Positions 36,440 through 44,471 of a stretch of DNA of 64,000 nucleotides are shown piece after piece. How positions within the stretch are numbered: position 1 is the first letter of the stretch; every line of letters begins with the position of its first letter. The DNA is from Cellulomonas fimi ATCC 484 (GTDB lineage Bacteria > Actinomycetota > Actinomycetes > Actinomycetales > Cellulomonadaceae): positions 1,240,001 through 1,304,000 of the forward strand of contig NC_015514.1 of NCBI RefSeq assembly GCF_000212695.1. The letters are read 5' to 3'. The position numbers were made by a program, and so were the translations under genes. A model generated the notes under the pieces. It did no database searches, was not told the origin of the DNA, and worked only from the letters and a program-made list of their open reading frames with translations.

Positions 36440-36633
36440 GCGTCCTCGCGGGTCGTCGGTCGGGCCGGTCGGTGCCGCCCCGGTGCGGGTGCGACGGGGC
36501 TCGCCCGTCAGGTGCCTCAACACGGTCGCACGGCACGACGTTCCGCGCGTGCGGTGTGGCGTGGACCACACGCACGGTCGACCTGGGGACGGGCCGCGGG
36601 TGGTGTCGGCCCGGGCTGCGACACTGGTCGACG

Positions 36634-38694
36634 ATGTCCGCCGACGCCCTCCTCGACGCCCTCGACCCCGAGCAGCGGGCCGTCGCGACCGCGCTGCGCG
36701 GTCCCGTGTGCGTGCTGGCCGGTGCGGGCACGGGCAAGACGCGCGCGATCACCCACCGCATCGCCTACGGCATCCGCACCGGCGTGTACCGGCCGGCCAA
36801 CGTCCTCGCGGTGACGTTCACGGCGCGCGCGGCGGGGGAGATGCGCACGCGGCTGCGGGGCCTGGGCGCGTCCGGCGTGCAGGCGCGCACGTTCCACGCC
36901 GCGGCGCTGCGGCAGCTCGGCTTCTTCTGGCCGAAGGTCGTCGGCGGGGCACCGCCGCGCATCGTCGAGCAGAAGGCCCAGGTGGTCGCCGAGGCGGCCC
37001 GCCGGGTGGGGCTGTCGGTGGACCGGGTCGGCGTGCGGGACCTCGCGTCGGAGGTCGAGTGGGCGAAGGTCTCGCTCGTGACGGCCGACGAGTACGAGAA
37101 GGCGGTCGCCGCGATCGGCCGCCCGGCGCCCGGCGGCCAGGACCCGCAGGCCGTCGCGCGCCTCATGACGGCGTACGAGCAGGTCAAGACGGAGCGCGGC
37201 GTCATCGACTTCGAGGACGTGCTGCTGCTGCTCGCGGCGATGCTCGCCGAGCGCCGCGACGTGGCGGACGAGGTCCGCGACCAGTACCGCTACTTCGTGG
37301 TCGACGAGTACCAGGACGTCAGCCCGCTCCAGCAGTTCCTGCTCGACCAGTGGCTGGGCGGCCGCCACGAGCTGTGCGTCGTGGGCGACCCGAGCCAGAC
37401 CATCTACTCGTTCGCGGGCGCGACGCCGTACCACCTGACGTCCTTCGCGTCGGCCCACCCGGGCGCGACCGTCGTCCGCCTCGTGCGCGACTACCGCTCG
37501 ACGCCGCAGGTCGTCTCGCTCGCCAACCAGGTCATCGACGCCACCCGTCGCGCGGGCGGGCCCGCGCCGCTGGAGCTGCGCGCGCAGCGCCCCGACGGTC
37601 CCGAGGTCCGCTTCACGACCTACGACGACGACGAGGCGGAGGCGGTCGGCATCGCCCACGCGGTCGCACGCCTGGTCCGGGGCGGTGTCCGGCCGAGCGA
37701 GATCGCCGTCCTGTACCGCACGAACGCGCAGTCCGAGGCCTTCGAGGAGGCGCTCGCGACGGCCGGCATCGCGTACCAGGTGCGCGGCGGCGAGCGGTTC
37801 TTCGCGCGGCGTGACGTGCGGGACGCGCTCGTGCTGCTGCGCGGCGGGGCGCGCTCGGCGGACCCGGACGTGCCGATGCCGGAGACCGTCCGCGACATCC
37901 TGCGCACCGTCGGGTGGGCCCAGGAGCCGCCCGCCGCCCGCGGGGCCGCACGCGAGCGTTGGGACGCCATGCAGGCGTTGGTGACCCTCGCCGACGAGCT
38001 CGACGCGGCCGGCCCGGGACGGGACGGGGGCAGCGCGACGGACGGTCGTCGTGCGACGGTCGCGGACCTCGTCGCCGAGCTGGACGAGCGCGTCGCCGCG
38101 CAGCACGCGCCGACGGTGGAGGGGGTGACGCTCGCGTCGCTGCACGCCGCCAAGGGCCTCGAGTGGGACGCCGTCTTCCTCGCAGGGCTCAGCGAGGGGC
38201 TCCTGCCGACGTCGCTCGCGGACACCCCGGCGGCCGTCGCCGAGGAGCGCCGCCTCCTGTACGTCGGCGTGACCCGCGCGCGCGAGCACCTGCACCTGTC
38301 CTGGTCGCGGTCCCGCCTGCCCGGCGGCCGCCCGAACCGGTCGATGTCCCGCTTCCTCACGCCCGTGTGGCCCGACGGGTCGTCGGGCCGCCGTGGGACG
38401 CGCCCGGGGACGGGCCGTGGGCCGGTGGACGGCGGACCCGACGGCGCGGACCCGCGGGTGCGGCGCGTCGTGGCGGACCTGACCGCCTGGCGCGACGAGC
38501 GAGCCCGCGCGACCGGGGTCAGCCCGGCGCGCCTGCTCACGGCCGCGACGATCGCGCACGTCGCGGCGCAGCAGCCGCGCACGCGCGAGGAGCTGGGACG
38601 CGTCCCGGGGGTCGGTGCGCAGGCGCTCGCGTCGCTGGGAGACGAGGTCCTCGACGTGGTGCGGCGGGCGGTCGCGGCGGTGCCGCAGGGCTGA
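36634..38694 (+). CDS. uvrD2: UvrD2-like SF1 helicase with C-terminal HRDC domain
   Basis: 686 residues. Motor motifs are AGAGTGKTR (Walker A), FVVDEYQDVSP, GDPSQTIYSFAG, HAAKGLEWDAVFLAGL and YVGVTRAREHL. The last ~80 residues (VRRVVADLTAWRDERAR...) form an HRDC domain. Mycobacterial UvrD2 has a tetracysteine motif between the motor and HRDC; here that linker (from PVWPDGSSGRR on) has no Cys at all. It is an ATP-dependent 3'-5' helicase in DNA repair. Start ATG has no good ribosome site. Confidence 0.94.
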   Translation: MSADALLDALDPEQRAVATALRGPVCVLAGAGTGKTRAITHRIAYGIRTGVYRPANVLAVTFTARAAGEMRTRLRGLGASGVQARTFHAAALRQLGFFWPKVVGGAPPRIVEQKAQVVAEAARRVGLSVDRVGVRDLASEVEWAKVSLVTADEYEKAVAAIGRPAPGGQDPQAVARLMTAYEQVKTERGVIDFEDVLLLLAAMLAERRDVADEVRDQYRYFVVDEYQDVSPLQQFLLDQWLGGRHELCVVGDPSQTIYSFAGATPYHLTSFASAHPGATVVRLVRDYRSTPQVVSLANQVIDATRRAGGPAPLELRAQRPDGPEVRFTTYDDDEAEAVGIAHAVARLVRGGVRPSEIAVLYRTNAQSEAFEEALATAGIAYQVRGGERFFARRDVRDALVLLRGGARSADPDVPMPETVRDILRTVGWAQEPPAARGAARERWDAMQALVTLADELDAAGPGRDGGSATDGRRATVADLVAELDERVAAQHAPTVEGVTLASLHAAKGLEWDAVFLAGLSEGLLPTSLADTPAAVAEERRLLYVGVTRAREHLHLSWSRSRLPGGRPNRSMSRFLTPVWPDGSSGRRGTRPGTGRGPVDGGPDGADPRVRRVVADLTAWRDERARATGVSPARLLTAATIAHVAAQQPRTREELGRVPGVGAQALASLGDEVLDVVRRAVAAVPQG

Positions 38695-38730
38695 TCGGGC
38701 GACCGTCACAGATTCGTCGACAAGATGTCG

Positions 38731-38769
38731 TTTATTCGGTTGTCCGACGTCACAGGCCGGGCCTACTGT
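38731..38769 (+). promoter_or_regulatory. whiB7 promoter with WhiB7-type AT-rich element
   Basis: TTTATT (38731-38736) lies exactly 3 bp before a -35-like TTGTCC (38740-38745), with an 18-bp spacer to -10 TACTGT (38764-38769). WhiB7 activates promoters by binding an AT-rich element just upstream of the -35, so this layout predicts autoregulation. It is the most AT-rich spot in the neighbourhood. Confidence 0.75.
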
Positions 38770-38838
38770 GATCCTCGTCCTTGAACGTGGGCTGCGCCGA
38801 GAGGTGCGAGCCCCTCGCCGGAAGGAGGTGGGAACGAG

Positions 38839-39060
38839 ATGAACACGACTCTGATCGTGACGTCGTGCGCCGCACAGGCGTCCCGTGTCGTCGTCGCGCC
38901 CACCGGCGCCGGCTTCCAGGGGCGTGGTGTGTCCGCCGCCGGAATGCTCGTCGAGACCGCACGGCTGCGGTTCCCGGCCACCGGAGCGGATTCCCTTCCC
39001 ACGTGGCACAAGCGCCCGAGCAACGACCGCTACATCCGCCTCAGGGCTCCACAGGTCTGA
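38839..39060 (+). CDS. whiB7 leader ORF (uORF)
   Basis: 73 codons with a near-perfect ribosome site (AAGGAGG, ten bases before ATG). It starts MNTTLIVTSCAAQASRVV and ends before the terminator hairpin. No domain is recognisable. In other actinobacteria whiB7 is switched on when ribosome inhibitors disturb uORF translation and prevent premature termination; this ORF is placed and sized for that role. Confidence 0.75.
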   Translation: MNTTLIVTSCAAQASRVVVAPTGAGFQGRGVSAAGMLVETARLRFPATGADSLPTWHKRPSNDRYIRLRAPQV

Positions 39061-39079
39061 CCCCACAGGGTCGTCAACC

Positions 39080-39113
39080 AGGCCGCGGAGTCCCTCACCC
39101 GGACCCGCGGCCT
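39080..39113 (+). terminator. Attenuator terminator in the whiB7 leader
   Basis: A 9-bp stem (39080-39088 with 39105-39113) extends by four more pairs with one bulge to a loop of about seven, and is followed by TCGTATTT, the most T-rich run nearby. It lies between the uORF stop and the whiB7 start, so it should end transcription unless disrupted. Confidence 0.75.
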
Positions 39114-39203
39114 TCGTATTTCCCCGATGACTCGGGGTGAGTACGTCGGTCTGGTCCGTCAACAGAACGACACGCTCACCAGCGAGGACATCAGGAGGAC
39201 ATC

Positions 39204-39554
39204 GTGCGGCTCACGACGCTGCTCGACACCGTGAACCAGGGCGGATCGGGCGCCTGGCCTCCCACGGGCAGCACCGCGACCACCGACGACACCCAGTTCG
39301 ACGCGCTCGTCGCCGACCTCATCCCGTGCCGGACGAACGACCCGGAGCTGTGGTTCGCCGAGCAGACGGCCGTCGTCGAGCGGGCCAAGGCGCTCTGCCG
39401 CGAGTGCCCGATCATCGAGGGCTGCCTCGCCGGCGCGCTCGAGCGGGCCGAGCCGTGGGGCGTCTGGGGTGGCCAGGTCTTCATCGGCGGCGTCGTCGTC
39501 CCGATGAAGCGCGGTCGCGGACGCCCGCGGAAGAACGCGGCCCCGGCAGCCTGA
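39204..39554 (+). CDS. whiB7: WhiB7-type transcriptional regulator
   Basis: 116 residues. Four Cys (PCRTND, LCRECP, GCLAG) bind a 4Fe-4S cluster; the G[VI]WGG-type turn reads EPWGVWGG; the C terminus is an AT-hook, KRGRGRPRKN, which is diagnostic for WhiB7 among Wbl proteins. It activates intrinsic resistance genes under ribosome stress. AGGAGG lies five bases before the GTG. The 5' leader holds a WhiB7-type promoter, a uORF and a terminator. Confidence 0.96.
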   Translation: MRLTTLLDTVNQGGSGAWPPTGSTATTDDTQFDALVADLIPCRTNDPELWFAEQTAVVERAKALCRECPIIEGCLAGALERAEPWGVWGGQVFIGGVVVPMKRGRGRPRKNAAPAA

Positions 39555-39557
39555 CGG

Positions 39558-39591
39558 ACGAGGCCCGCACCGGAGGGGGTGCGGGCCTCGT
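39558..39591. terminator. Bidirectional hairpin terminator after whiB7
   Basis: A perfect 14-bp stem (39558-39571 with 39578-39591) and 6-nt loop between whiB7 and the convergent ThiF-like gene; no U tract. Confidence 0.8.
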
Positions 39592-39596
39592 GCGCA

Positions 39597-40595
39597 TCAC
39601 CGTCCCGAGGGGACGGGCAGGGCGGTGCACCCGCAGTCGGGGTGCACCGCCCACGTGCGTTCCCGGGGGACCGCGTCCGGCAGCGTGACCTCGAACGTGA
39701 CGCCCGGTCGCGGCGCGACGACGCCGTCGAGGTGCGCGAGTGCCGCGGCGGACGCCACGCCGGCGGCGACCGCGGCGACGACGCCGACCTCGGGACGGTC
39801 GTCGGCGGGTGCGGTGAGCTGCGCCAGGAGCACCGGCCAGCCCGGGTCGAGGTCCGTGCGGTGCAGGTCGAGGCACCGCAGGCACGGGCCGCTGCCCGGC
39901 ACCACGAGGGGACCGACGACCGTGTCGCCCTCCCGCACGACGACCGACAGGTGCGGGACCGCGGACCCGACGAGCACCGCCGACCGCGCCGGGTCGGCCG
40001 CCCCGTGCTCGGCCACGACCAGCAGGTCGGGAGGGGTCCCGTCGTCCACACCCACCCGGGGGGCCGTGTCCCGCAGCAGCCGCGCCGCGACCGCCGCCCG
40101 GCGGGACCCCACGTCGCCCCAGCGGTAGCCGGCGGGGCCGACGTCGCCGGCGCGGACCGGGCGGTCGTCGTCGAGGAGGACGTGCCCGACGCCCGCCGCG
40201 GCGAGCGTCACCGCGACGGCGAGCCCGACGGGGCCGAGGCCCACGACACCCACGCACCGTGCGGACCGCGTGGCGACGAGTCCCCGGCCGTTCCCGTCCG
40301 GAAGGAGCAGGGACCACACGGCGGCGTCTGCGCACGACGGTCCCGGCGCGGTCCGACCGTCGTCCGTCGTGGTCAGGCCCGCGGCGGCCAGCCGGGGAGC
40401 GAGGCGGGCGGCGGCGTCGGCCGACGCTCCTCGGTCGTCGAGGTCGTCGAGGTCGGTGCCGGCGTCGAGGCCGGTCAGCGCCCGGGCGTCCGCGGGGTCG
40501 AGGTCGACGAGCCGCACGGCCCACCGCGGGTCGGTCCCGACCTGCACCTCCGCGGCGCCGCGGCGCAGGACCTGCAGACCCGGACGCAGACGCAT
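39597..40595 (-). CDS. ThiF/E1-like Rossmann protein, actinobacterial
   Basis: 332 residues. The central part (about 110-300) is a ThiF/MoeB-type adenylating fold: CVGVVGLGPVGLAVAVTLAAAGVGHVLLDDD with the Asp that ends beta-2. The N-terminal ~100 residues look like a winged-helix-type peptide-binding region. Two Cys pairs, PCLRCLD and DCGCT, could bind zinc. The E1-type catalytic Arg and Cys are not obvious, so enzyme activity is uncertain. GAGGAGG precedes the ATG. It sits next to whiB7 as in related genomes, but no function is known. Confidence 0.75.
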   Translation of the reverse strand: MRLRPGLQVLRRGAAEVQVGTDPRWAVRLVDLDPADARALTGLDAGTDLDDLDDRGASADAAARLAPRLAAAGLTTTDDGRTAPGPSCADAAVWSLLLPDGNGRGLVATRSARCVGVVGLGPVGLAVAVTLAAAGVGHVLLDDDRPVRAGDVGPAGYRWGDVGSRRAAVAARLLRDTAPRVGVDDGTPPDLLVVAEHGAADPARSAVLVGSAVPHLSVVVREGDTVVGPLVVPGSGPCLRCLDLHRTDLDPGWPVLLAQLTAPADDRPEVGVVAAVAAGVASAAALAHLDGVVAPRPGVTFEVTLPDAVPRERTWAVHPDCGCTALPVPSGR

Positions 40596-40777
40596 GACCC
40601 CTCCTCGACGCTCGCGTCACTGTGGCACCGGGCGCGCCGGGAGGCGGCCCGTCGTCCACAGGGTCGGCGCAGGCGGGCCGTGGCGCCCCGGGGCCCGGCG
40701 TCCGGCATCCGGCGTCCGGCGGAGCGTGGCTCTGCCGCCCGCGCCGTCCGGACGTCGACCGGTGGTGGGCGCACGAA

Positions 40778-40803
40778 GGGCGCCGTCCGTCCGGACGGCG
40801 CCC
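40778..40803 (-). terminator. Hairpin terminator after the DUF5679 gene
   Basis: A 12-bp perfect stem (40778-40789 with 40792-40803) starts 29 bp after the minus-strand stop at 40832. The remaining intergenic DNA to 40596 shows nothing else. Confidence 0.7.
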
Positions 40804-40831
40804 CCGATGCGGTGCTGCGTGACTCGGCGCG

Positions 40832-40990
40832 TCAGGCCTTGCCGAGGATGCGGTTGAGCTTGGTGCCGCACACGGGGCACGTGGCCTTCGCCATGCGACG
40901 GCCCGACTCGGAGACGACGACCTCGCCCTCCGCCTCGCGCTTCTCCTTGCACTTCACGCAGTAGAACTCGCCGGAGTAGGTGTCGGCCAT
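40832..40990 (-). CDS. DUF5679 small zinc-ribbon protein
   Basis: 52 residues beginning MADTYSGEFYCVKCKEKREA and ending TKLNRILGKA. Two CxxC pairs (CVKC and CPVC) 26 residues apart make a zinc ribbon. GGGAGG lies five bases before the ATG and a terminator follows the stop. Function unknown; nucleic-acid binding is plausible from the basic residues. Confidence 0.9.
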   Translation of the reverse strand: MADTYSGEFYCVKCKEKREAEGEVVVSESGRRMAKATCPVCGTKLNRILGKA

Positions 40991-41170
40991 GTGGTCCTCC
41001 CTCGGTGTCGAGCACCGGACCGAGGACGGTGCCGGCGGCCGGCCGCGGTCCGTGCGGATGCGCCCGAGCGTCGTCCACAGTAGCGGCGGCGACCCCTCGC
41101 GGGCCCGTGATCACGCGGGACGCGCCGCAGGACGGGGGGTGAAGAGCGGGACGGCGGGGGTCCGGAGGGC

Positions 41171-41176
41171 TAGCGT
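41171..41176 (+). promoter_or_regulatory. -10-like element TAGCGT
   Basis: TAGCGT ends 6 nt before the GTG at 41183, the leaderless spacing seen at other genes in the window. Confidence 0.45.
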
Positions 41177-41182
41177 GCAGGT

Positions 41183-41809
41183 GTGCAACCCACGTACGAC
41201 CTCTCGCAGGTCGAGGTCCGCCGTTCGCGCAGGCGCGCGCGCACGGTGACCGCGTGGCGCGAGGGGGACCGGACGATCGTCGCGATCCCGGCACGGTTCA
41301 CGCGTGCGCAGGAGCACGAGTGGGTGCGGCGCATGCTGACCCGGCTCGCCGCGCAGGAGCGGCGTCGTCGGCCGTCCGACGAGGAGCTCGCGGCGCGCGC
41401 CGCGGACCTCTCGGCGCGGTACCTGGGCGGGCGGGCGCAGCCGACGAGCGTCGCGTGGTCGACGAACCAGGGCCGGCGCTGGGGCTCGTGCACGCCCAGC
41501 GAGGGGACGATCCGCCTGTCCGACCGGATGCGCGGGATGCCGCGGTGGGTCGTCGACTACGTGCTGCTGCACGAGCTCGCGCACCTGCTGCACGCGGGGC
41601 ACGGCCCCGAGTTCTGGGCCGAGCTCGAGTCGTACCCGCGCACGCAGCGGGCCCGCGGGTTCCTCGAGGGCGTCGCGTACGCGGCGGACCGCAACGGCGC
41701 GGCCGACGACCCGCCCGGCGGGACCTCGGGTGGCGCGGTCGACGACGAGGACCCGGCCGTGGACGGGCCGGACGCGGTCGTCGCCCTCGACGAGCTCGAA
41801 CCCGCCTGA
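41183..41809 (+). CDS. YgjP/SprT-like metallopeptidase (M48-type)
   Basis: 208 residues. The zinc site is LLHELAHLLHAGHGPEFW (HExxH plus downstream His and Glu) preceded by the family's WGSCTPSEGTIRLSDR. The N-terminal half is charged (RRSRRRARTVTAWR). The last ~45 residues are acidic and low-complexity. Predicted cytoplasmic; substrate unknown. Convergent with the DUF2342 gene. Confidence 0.88.
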   Translation: MQPTYDLSQVEVRRSRRRARTVTAWREGDRTIVAIPARFTRAQEHEWVRRMLTRLAAQERRRRPSDEELAARAADLSARYLGGRAQPTSVAWSTNQGRRWGSCTPSEGTIRLSDRMRGMPRWVVDYVLLHELAHLLHAGHGPEFWAELESYPRTQRARGFLEGVAYAADRNGAADDPPGGTSGGAVDDEDPAVDGPDAVVALDELEPA

Positions 41810-41913
41810 CCGAGGGTCCGGCCCCGACCGCGCCTCTGCCGCCCTGACCGCGCCCGGACGTCCCGCGCCGACGGTGCCGGTGCGATCGGGTCGGACGGGA
41901 CCGAGCGGGGCCG

Positions 41914-43311
41914 TCAGCCCGCCGGCGGCTCCTGCGGGTCCTCGCCGAGGATCTGCGCGAGCGCCCGGTCGACCTCGGCGGTCTCGTCGACGGCCTCGGC
42001 GCGGCGGCGCCCGTACCCGGCCGGGTCGTCGAGGTCCTGCGTCGTCGGGAGCAGGTCGGGGTGGTCCCACACCGCGTCGCGACCGGCCGGGCCTGCGTCG
42101 CGCGCGATCTGCGCCCACAGCGCGGCGGCGTCGCGCAGGCGGCGCGGGCGCAGCTCGAGGCCCACGAGGTTCGCGAACGTCTGCTCCGCGGGGCCGCCCG
42201 CGGCACGACGGCGGCGGACCATCTCCCGCAGTGCGACCGTGTGCGGCAGGTGCGCGATCGCGGCGGCCGCGCTCACCTCGTCGACCCAGCCCTCGACGAG
42301 GGCCAGCGCCGTCTCGAGGCGCTCGAGCGCGGCCTTCTGCTCGGGCGTGGTGTGCGGCGCGAACACGCCGCCGGACAGCGCGGCCTGCAGCGCGGCGGCG
42401 TCGGTCGGGTCGATCGAGCGGACCGCCTCCTCGAGCTGGTCGACGTCGATCCGGATGCCGCGCGCGTACGCCTCGACGGTCGCGAGCAGGTGCGCCCGCA
42501 GCCACGGCACGTGCGTGAACAGGCGCGTCGCGGCGGCCTCACGGAGCGCGAGGAACAGGCGGACCTCCTCGCGCGGCGCGTCCAGGCCCTCGGCGAACGC
42601 GTCGACGTTGGCCGGCACGAGCGCCGGGGCGGGGCTGTCGAGCAGCGGCAGGCCGATGTCGGTCGTCCCGAACGCCTCGCGGGCGAGCGTGCCGGCGCCC
42701 TGGCCGACCTGCATCCCGAACACCGCCGAGCCGAGCTGGCGCAGCAGGAGCGACGGGTCCAGCCCGCCGGGGAGCGCGTCGGCCGCGTCCTCCGGCAGGC
42801 TCGAGCCGAGGGCGTCGACGAGGGCCGCCGACAGCGAGCCGGCGACCGGCTCGGTGAGCGTGCGCCACGTCGGGAGCGTCGCCTCGACCCACTCCGCCCG
42901 GCTCCACGCGTGCGGCGTGCCCGTCGACGGCGGCAGGTCGGTGACCGCGTCGAGCCACAGCTCCGCGACCGACAGCGCCTCGAGGACCTCGCGCGAGCGC
43001 GCGGGGCTCAGCGAGGGGTCGCCGCCGAGCGACGCCTGCTGGCGGGCCAGGTCGTGCGCCATCCGCCAGTTCACGGGCTCGTCGCCGGACGCCGCCAGCA
43101 TGCGGCGGATCTGGGCGACCGCCTGCTCGAGCATGCGGGGGTCGGTGGGCAGGCCGGACGCGGCGGCCATCGCGGACGGGTCGAAGCCGCGGGCGCGCAT
43201 CTCGCGGATCGCCTCGTCGGCGCCGTCGCCCAGCATGGCGCGCAGCATCTGCTCCCAGGCCGGGTTCTCGGGTCCGTCGGGCCCGGGCACGGCGGGGTTG
43301 TCGGGGCTCAC
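41914..43311 (-). CDS. DUF2342 protein ('zinc-dependent metalloprotease' family) without HExxH
   Basis: 465 residues, start GTG with AGGAGG five bases upstream. It covers the whole DUF2342 domain and matches Rv3195 by position. Databases call the family zinc-dependent metalloproteases because of an HExxH in some members; here the aligned segment reads LALREAAATRLFTHVPWL, so both zinc His are missing and catalysis by that site is unlikely. Mostly helical, acidic, no signal peptide. Divergent from the epimerase gene. Confidence 0.85.
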   Translation of the reverse strand: MSPDNPAVPGPDGPENPAWEQMLRAMLGDGADEAIREMRARGFDPSAMAAASGLPTDPRMLEQAVAQIRRMLAASGDEPVNWRMAHDLARQQASLGGDPSLSPARSREVLEALSVAELWLDAVTDLPPSTGTPHAWSRAEWVEATLPTWRTLTEPVAGSLSAALVDALGSSLPEDAADALPGGLDPSLLLRQLGSAVFGMQVGQGAGTLAREAFGTTDIGLPLLDSPAPALVPANVDAFAEGLDAPREEVRLFLALREAAATRLFTHVPWLRAHLLATVEAYARGIRIDVDQLEEAVRSIDPTDAAALQAALSGGVFAPHTTPEQKAALERLETALALVEGWVDEVSAAAAIAHLPHTVALREMVRRRRAAGGPAEQTFANLVGLELRPRRLRDAAALWAQIARDAGPAGRDAVWDHPDLLPTTQDLDDPAGYGRRRAEAVDETAEVDRALAQILGEDPQEPPAG

Positions 43312-43380
43312 GGGGACCTCCTGCGACGATGGGGCCGGGCTGCGAACCACGGTAACCACGCAGCGCAGGAACGAGGGACG

Positions 43381-44442
43381 GTGGGCGGGCAGGTTCGCTC
43401 AGGGCGCACGGGCGCCCCGGCTCCGGACGGTCGGCGCCACGAGGACGACGTCGTCGTGCTCGGGGGCGGGCCCGTCGCGGACGCGCTGTGCGCGGCGTGG
43501 CCGACGGCACGCCTGGTCGACGAGCTGCCCGAGCACGACCCGCACGAGGCGCTGGGCAGCCCGGACGTCGTGCTGGTGGTTGCGCACCGCGGCGACCTGG
43601 GGGCGGCCGACGGGCCGGCGGCGCGGGACCGGCAGGCGAGCGCGGTGGCCCGGGCGCAGCGCGCGCTCGCGGCGGCGCGCTCGGCCGGGGCCCGGCACGT
43701 CGTCGTCGTCGGGTCGGCGGCCGTGCACGGGGCGTGGCGCGACCGCCCGGTCATCCACGACGCCGACCCGGTGGCGCGCGGTGCCGACGCGCCGCACGAC
43801 GGGCTCGTCGGCGAGCTCGTCGCGGTCGAGGCGGTGCTGGCCCGCGCCGGGCGCCGGCGGTCGCCGCTGCTCACGGTGCTGCGGCCCGCGGCGCTCGCCG
43901 GTGCGGGCGTGGACACGTTCGTGACGCGGCACTTCGAGGCGCCGCGGCTGCTCACCGTGCGGGGTGCGGTGCGGCAGTGGCAGTTCGCGCACGTCGAGGA
44001 CGTCGCGTCGGCCGCGCGGTTCGCCGTCGAGCACGGCCTGACCGGTGCGCTCACGGTCGGTTCCACCGACGTGCTCTCGCCGTCGCAGGTCGAGGCCGCG
44101 GCCGGCATGCGGCGGGTCGAGCTCGCGGCGACGACCGCGTTCGGCACCGCCGAGCGGCTGCACCGCGTCGGGGTGCTGCCCGCGCCGGCGTCGGAGCTGG
44201 CGTTCGTCGTCTACCCGTGGACCGTCGCCTCCGACCGGCTGCTCGCGGCGGGCTGGACGCCCCGCTGGTCGAGCGTCGAGTGCCTCGACGTGCTGCTCGA
44301 GGGCGTGCAGGGGCGGGTCGCGGTCGCGGGCCGGCGCGTCGGGTCGCGGGACGCCGCGGCCCTCGGTGCGGCCGGCGCCGCGGTCGCGCTCATCGGGACG
44401 GCCGCCGTGTGGCGGCAGGCGCGCGCACGACGCGGTCGGTGA
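43381..44442 (+). CDS. NAD-dependent epimerase/dehydratase-like (atypical SDR) protein
   Basis: 353 residues. A Rossmann-like N half (VVVLGGGPVADALC ... HVVVVGSAAVHG ... LRPAALAGAG) resembles extended SDR proteins, but the glycine motif is not canonical TGxxGxxG and no YxxxK pair is visible. A C-terminal helix (AALGAAGAAVALIGTAAVW) could be a membrane anchor. GAGGGA precedes the GTG start. Enzyme activity is doubtful. Followed 29 bp later by the PDZ/Lon gene. Confidence 0.72.
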   Translation: MGGQVRSGRTGAPAPDGRRHEDDVVVLGGGPVADALCAAWPTARLVDELPEHDPHEALGSPDVVLVVAHRGDLGAADGPAARDRQASAVARAQRALAAARSAGARHVVVVGSAAVHGAWRDRPVIHDADPVARGADAPHDGLVGELVAVEAVLARAGRRRSPLLTVLRPAALAGAGVDTFVTRHFEAPRLLTVRGAVRQWQFAHVEDVASAARFAVEHGLTGALTVGSTDVLSPSQVEAAAGMRRVELAATTAFGTAERLHRVGVLPAPASELAFVVYPWTVASDRLLAAGWTPRWSSVECLDVLLEGVQGRVAVAGRRVGSRDAAALGAAGAAVALIGTAAVWRQARARRGR

Positions 44443-44459
44443 CGCACAGCCGGGTAGGG

Positions 44460-44465
44460 GATGAT
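44460..44465 (+). promoter_or_regulatory. -10-like element GATGAT of the PDZ/Lon gene
   Basis: GATGAT ends 6 nt before the GTG at 44472, as in other probable leaderless genes here. Confidence 0.45.
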
Positions 44466-44471
44466 CGGTCG

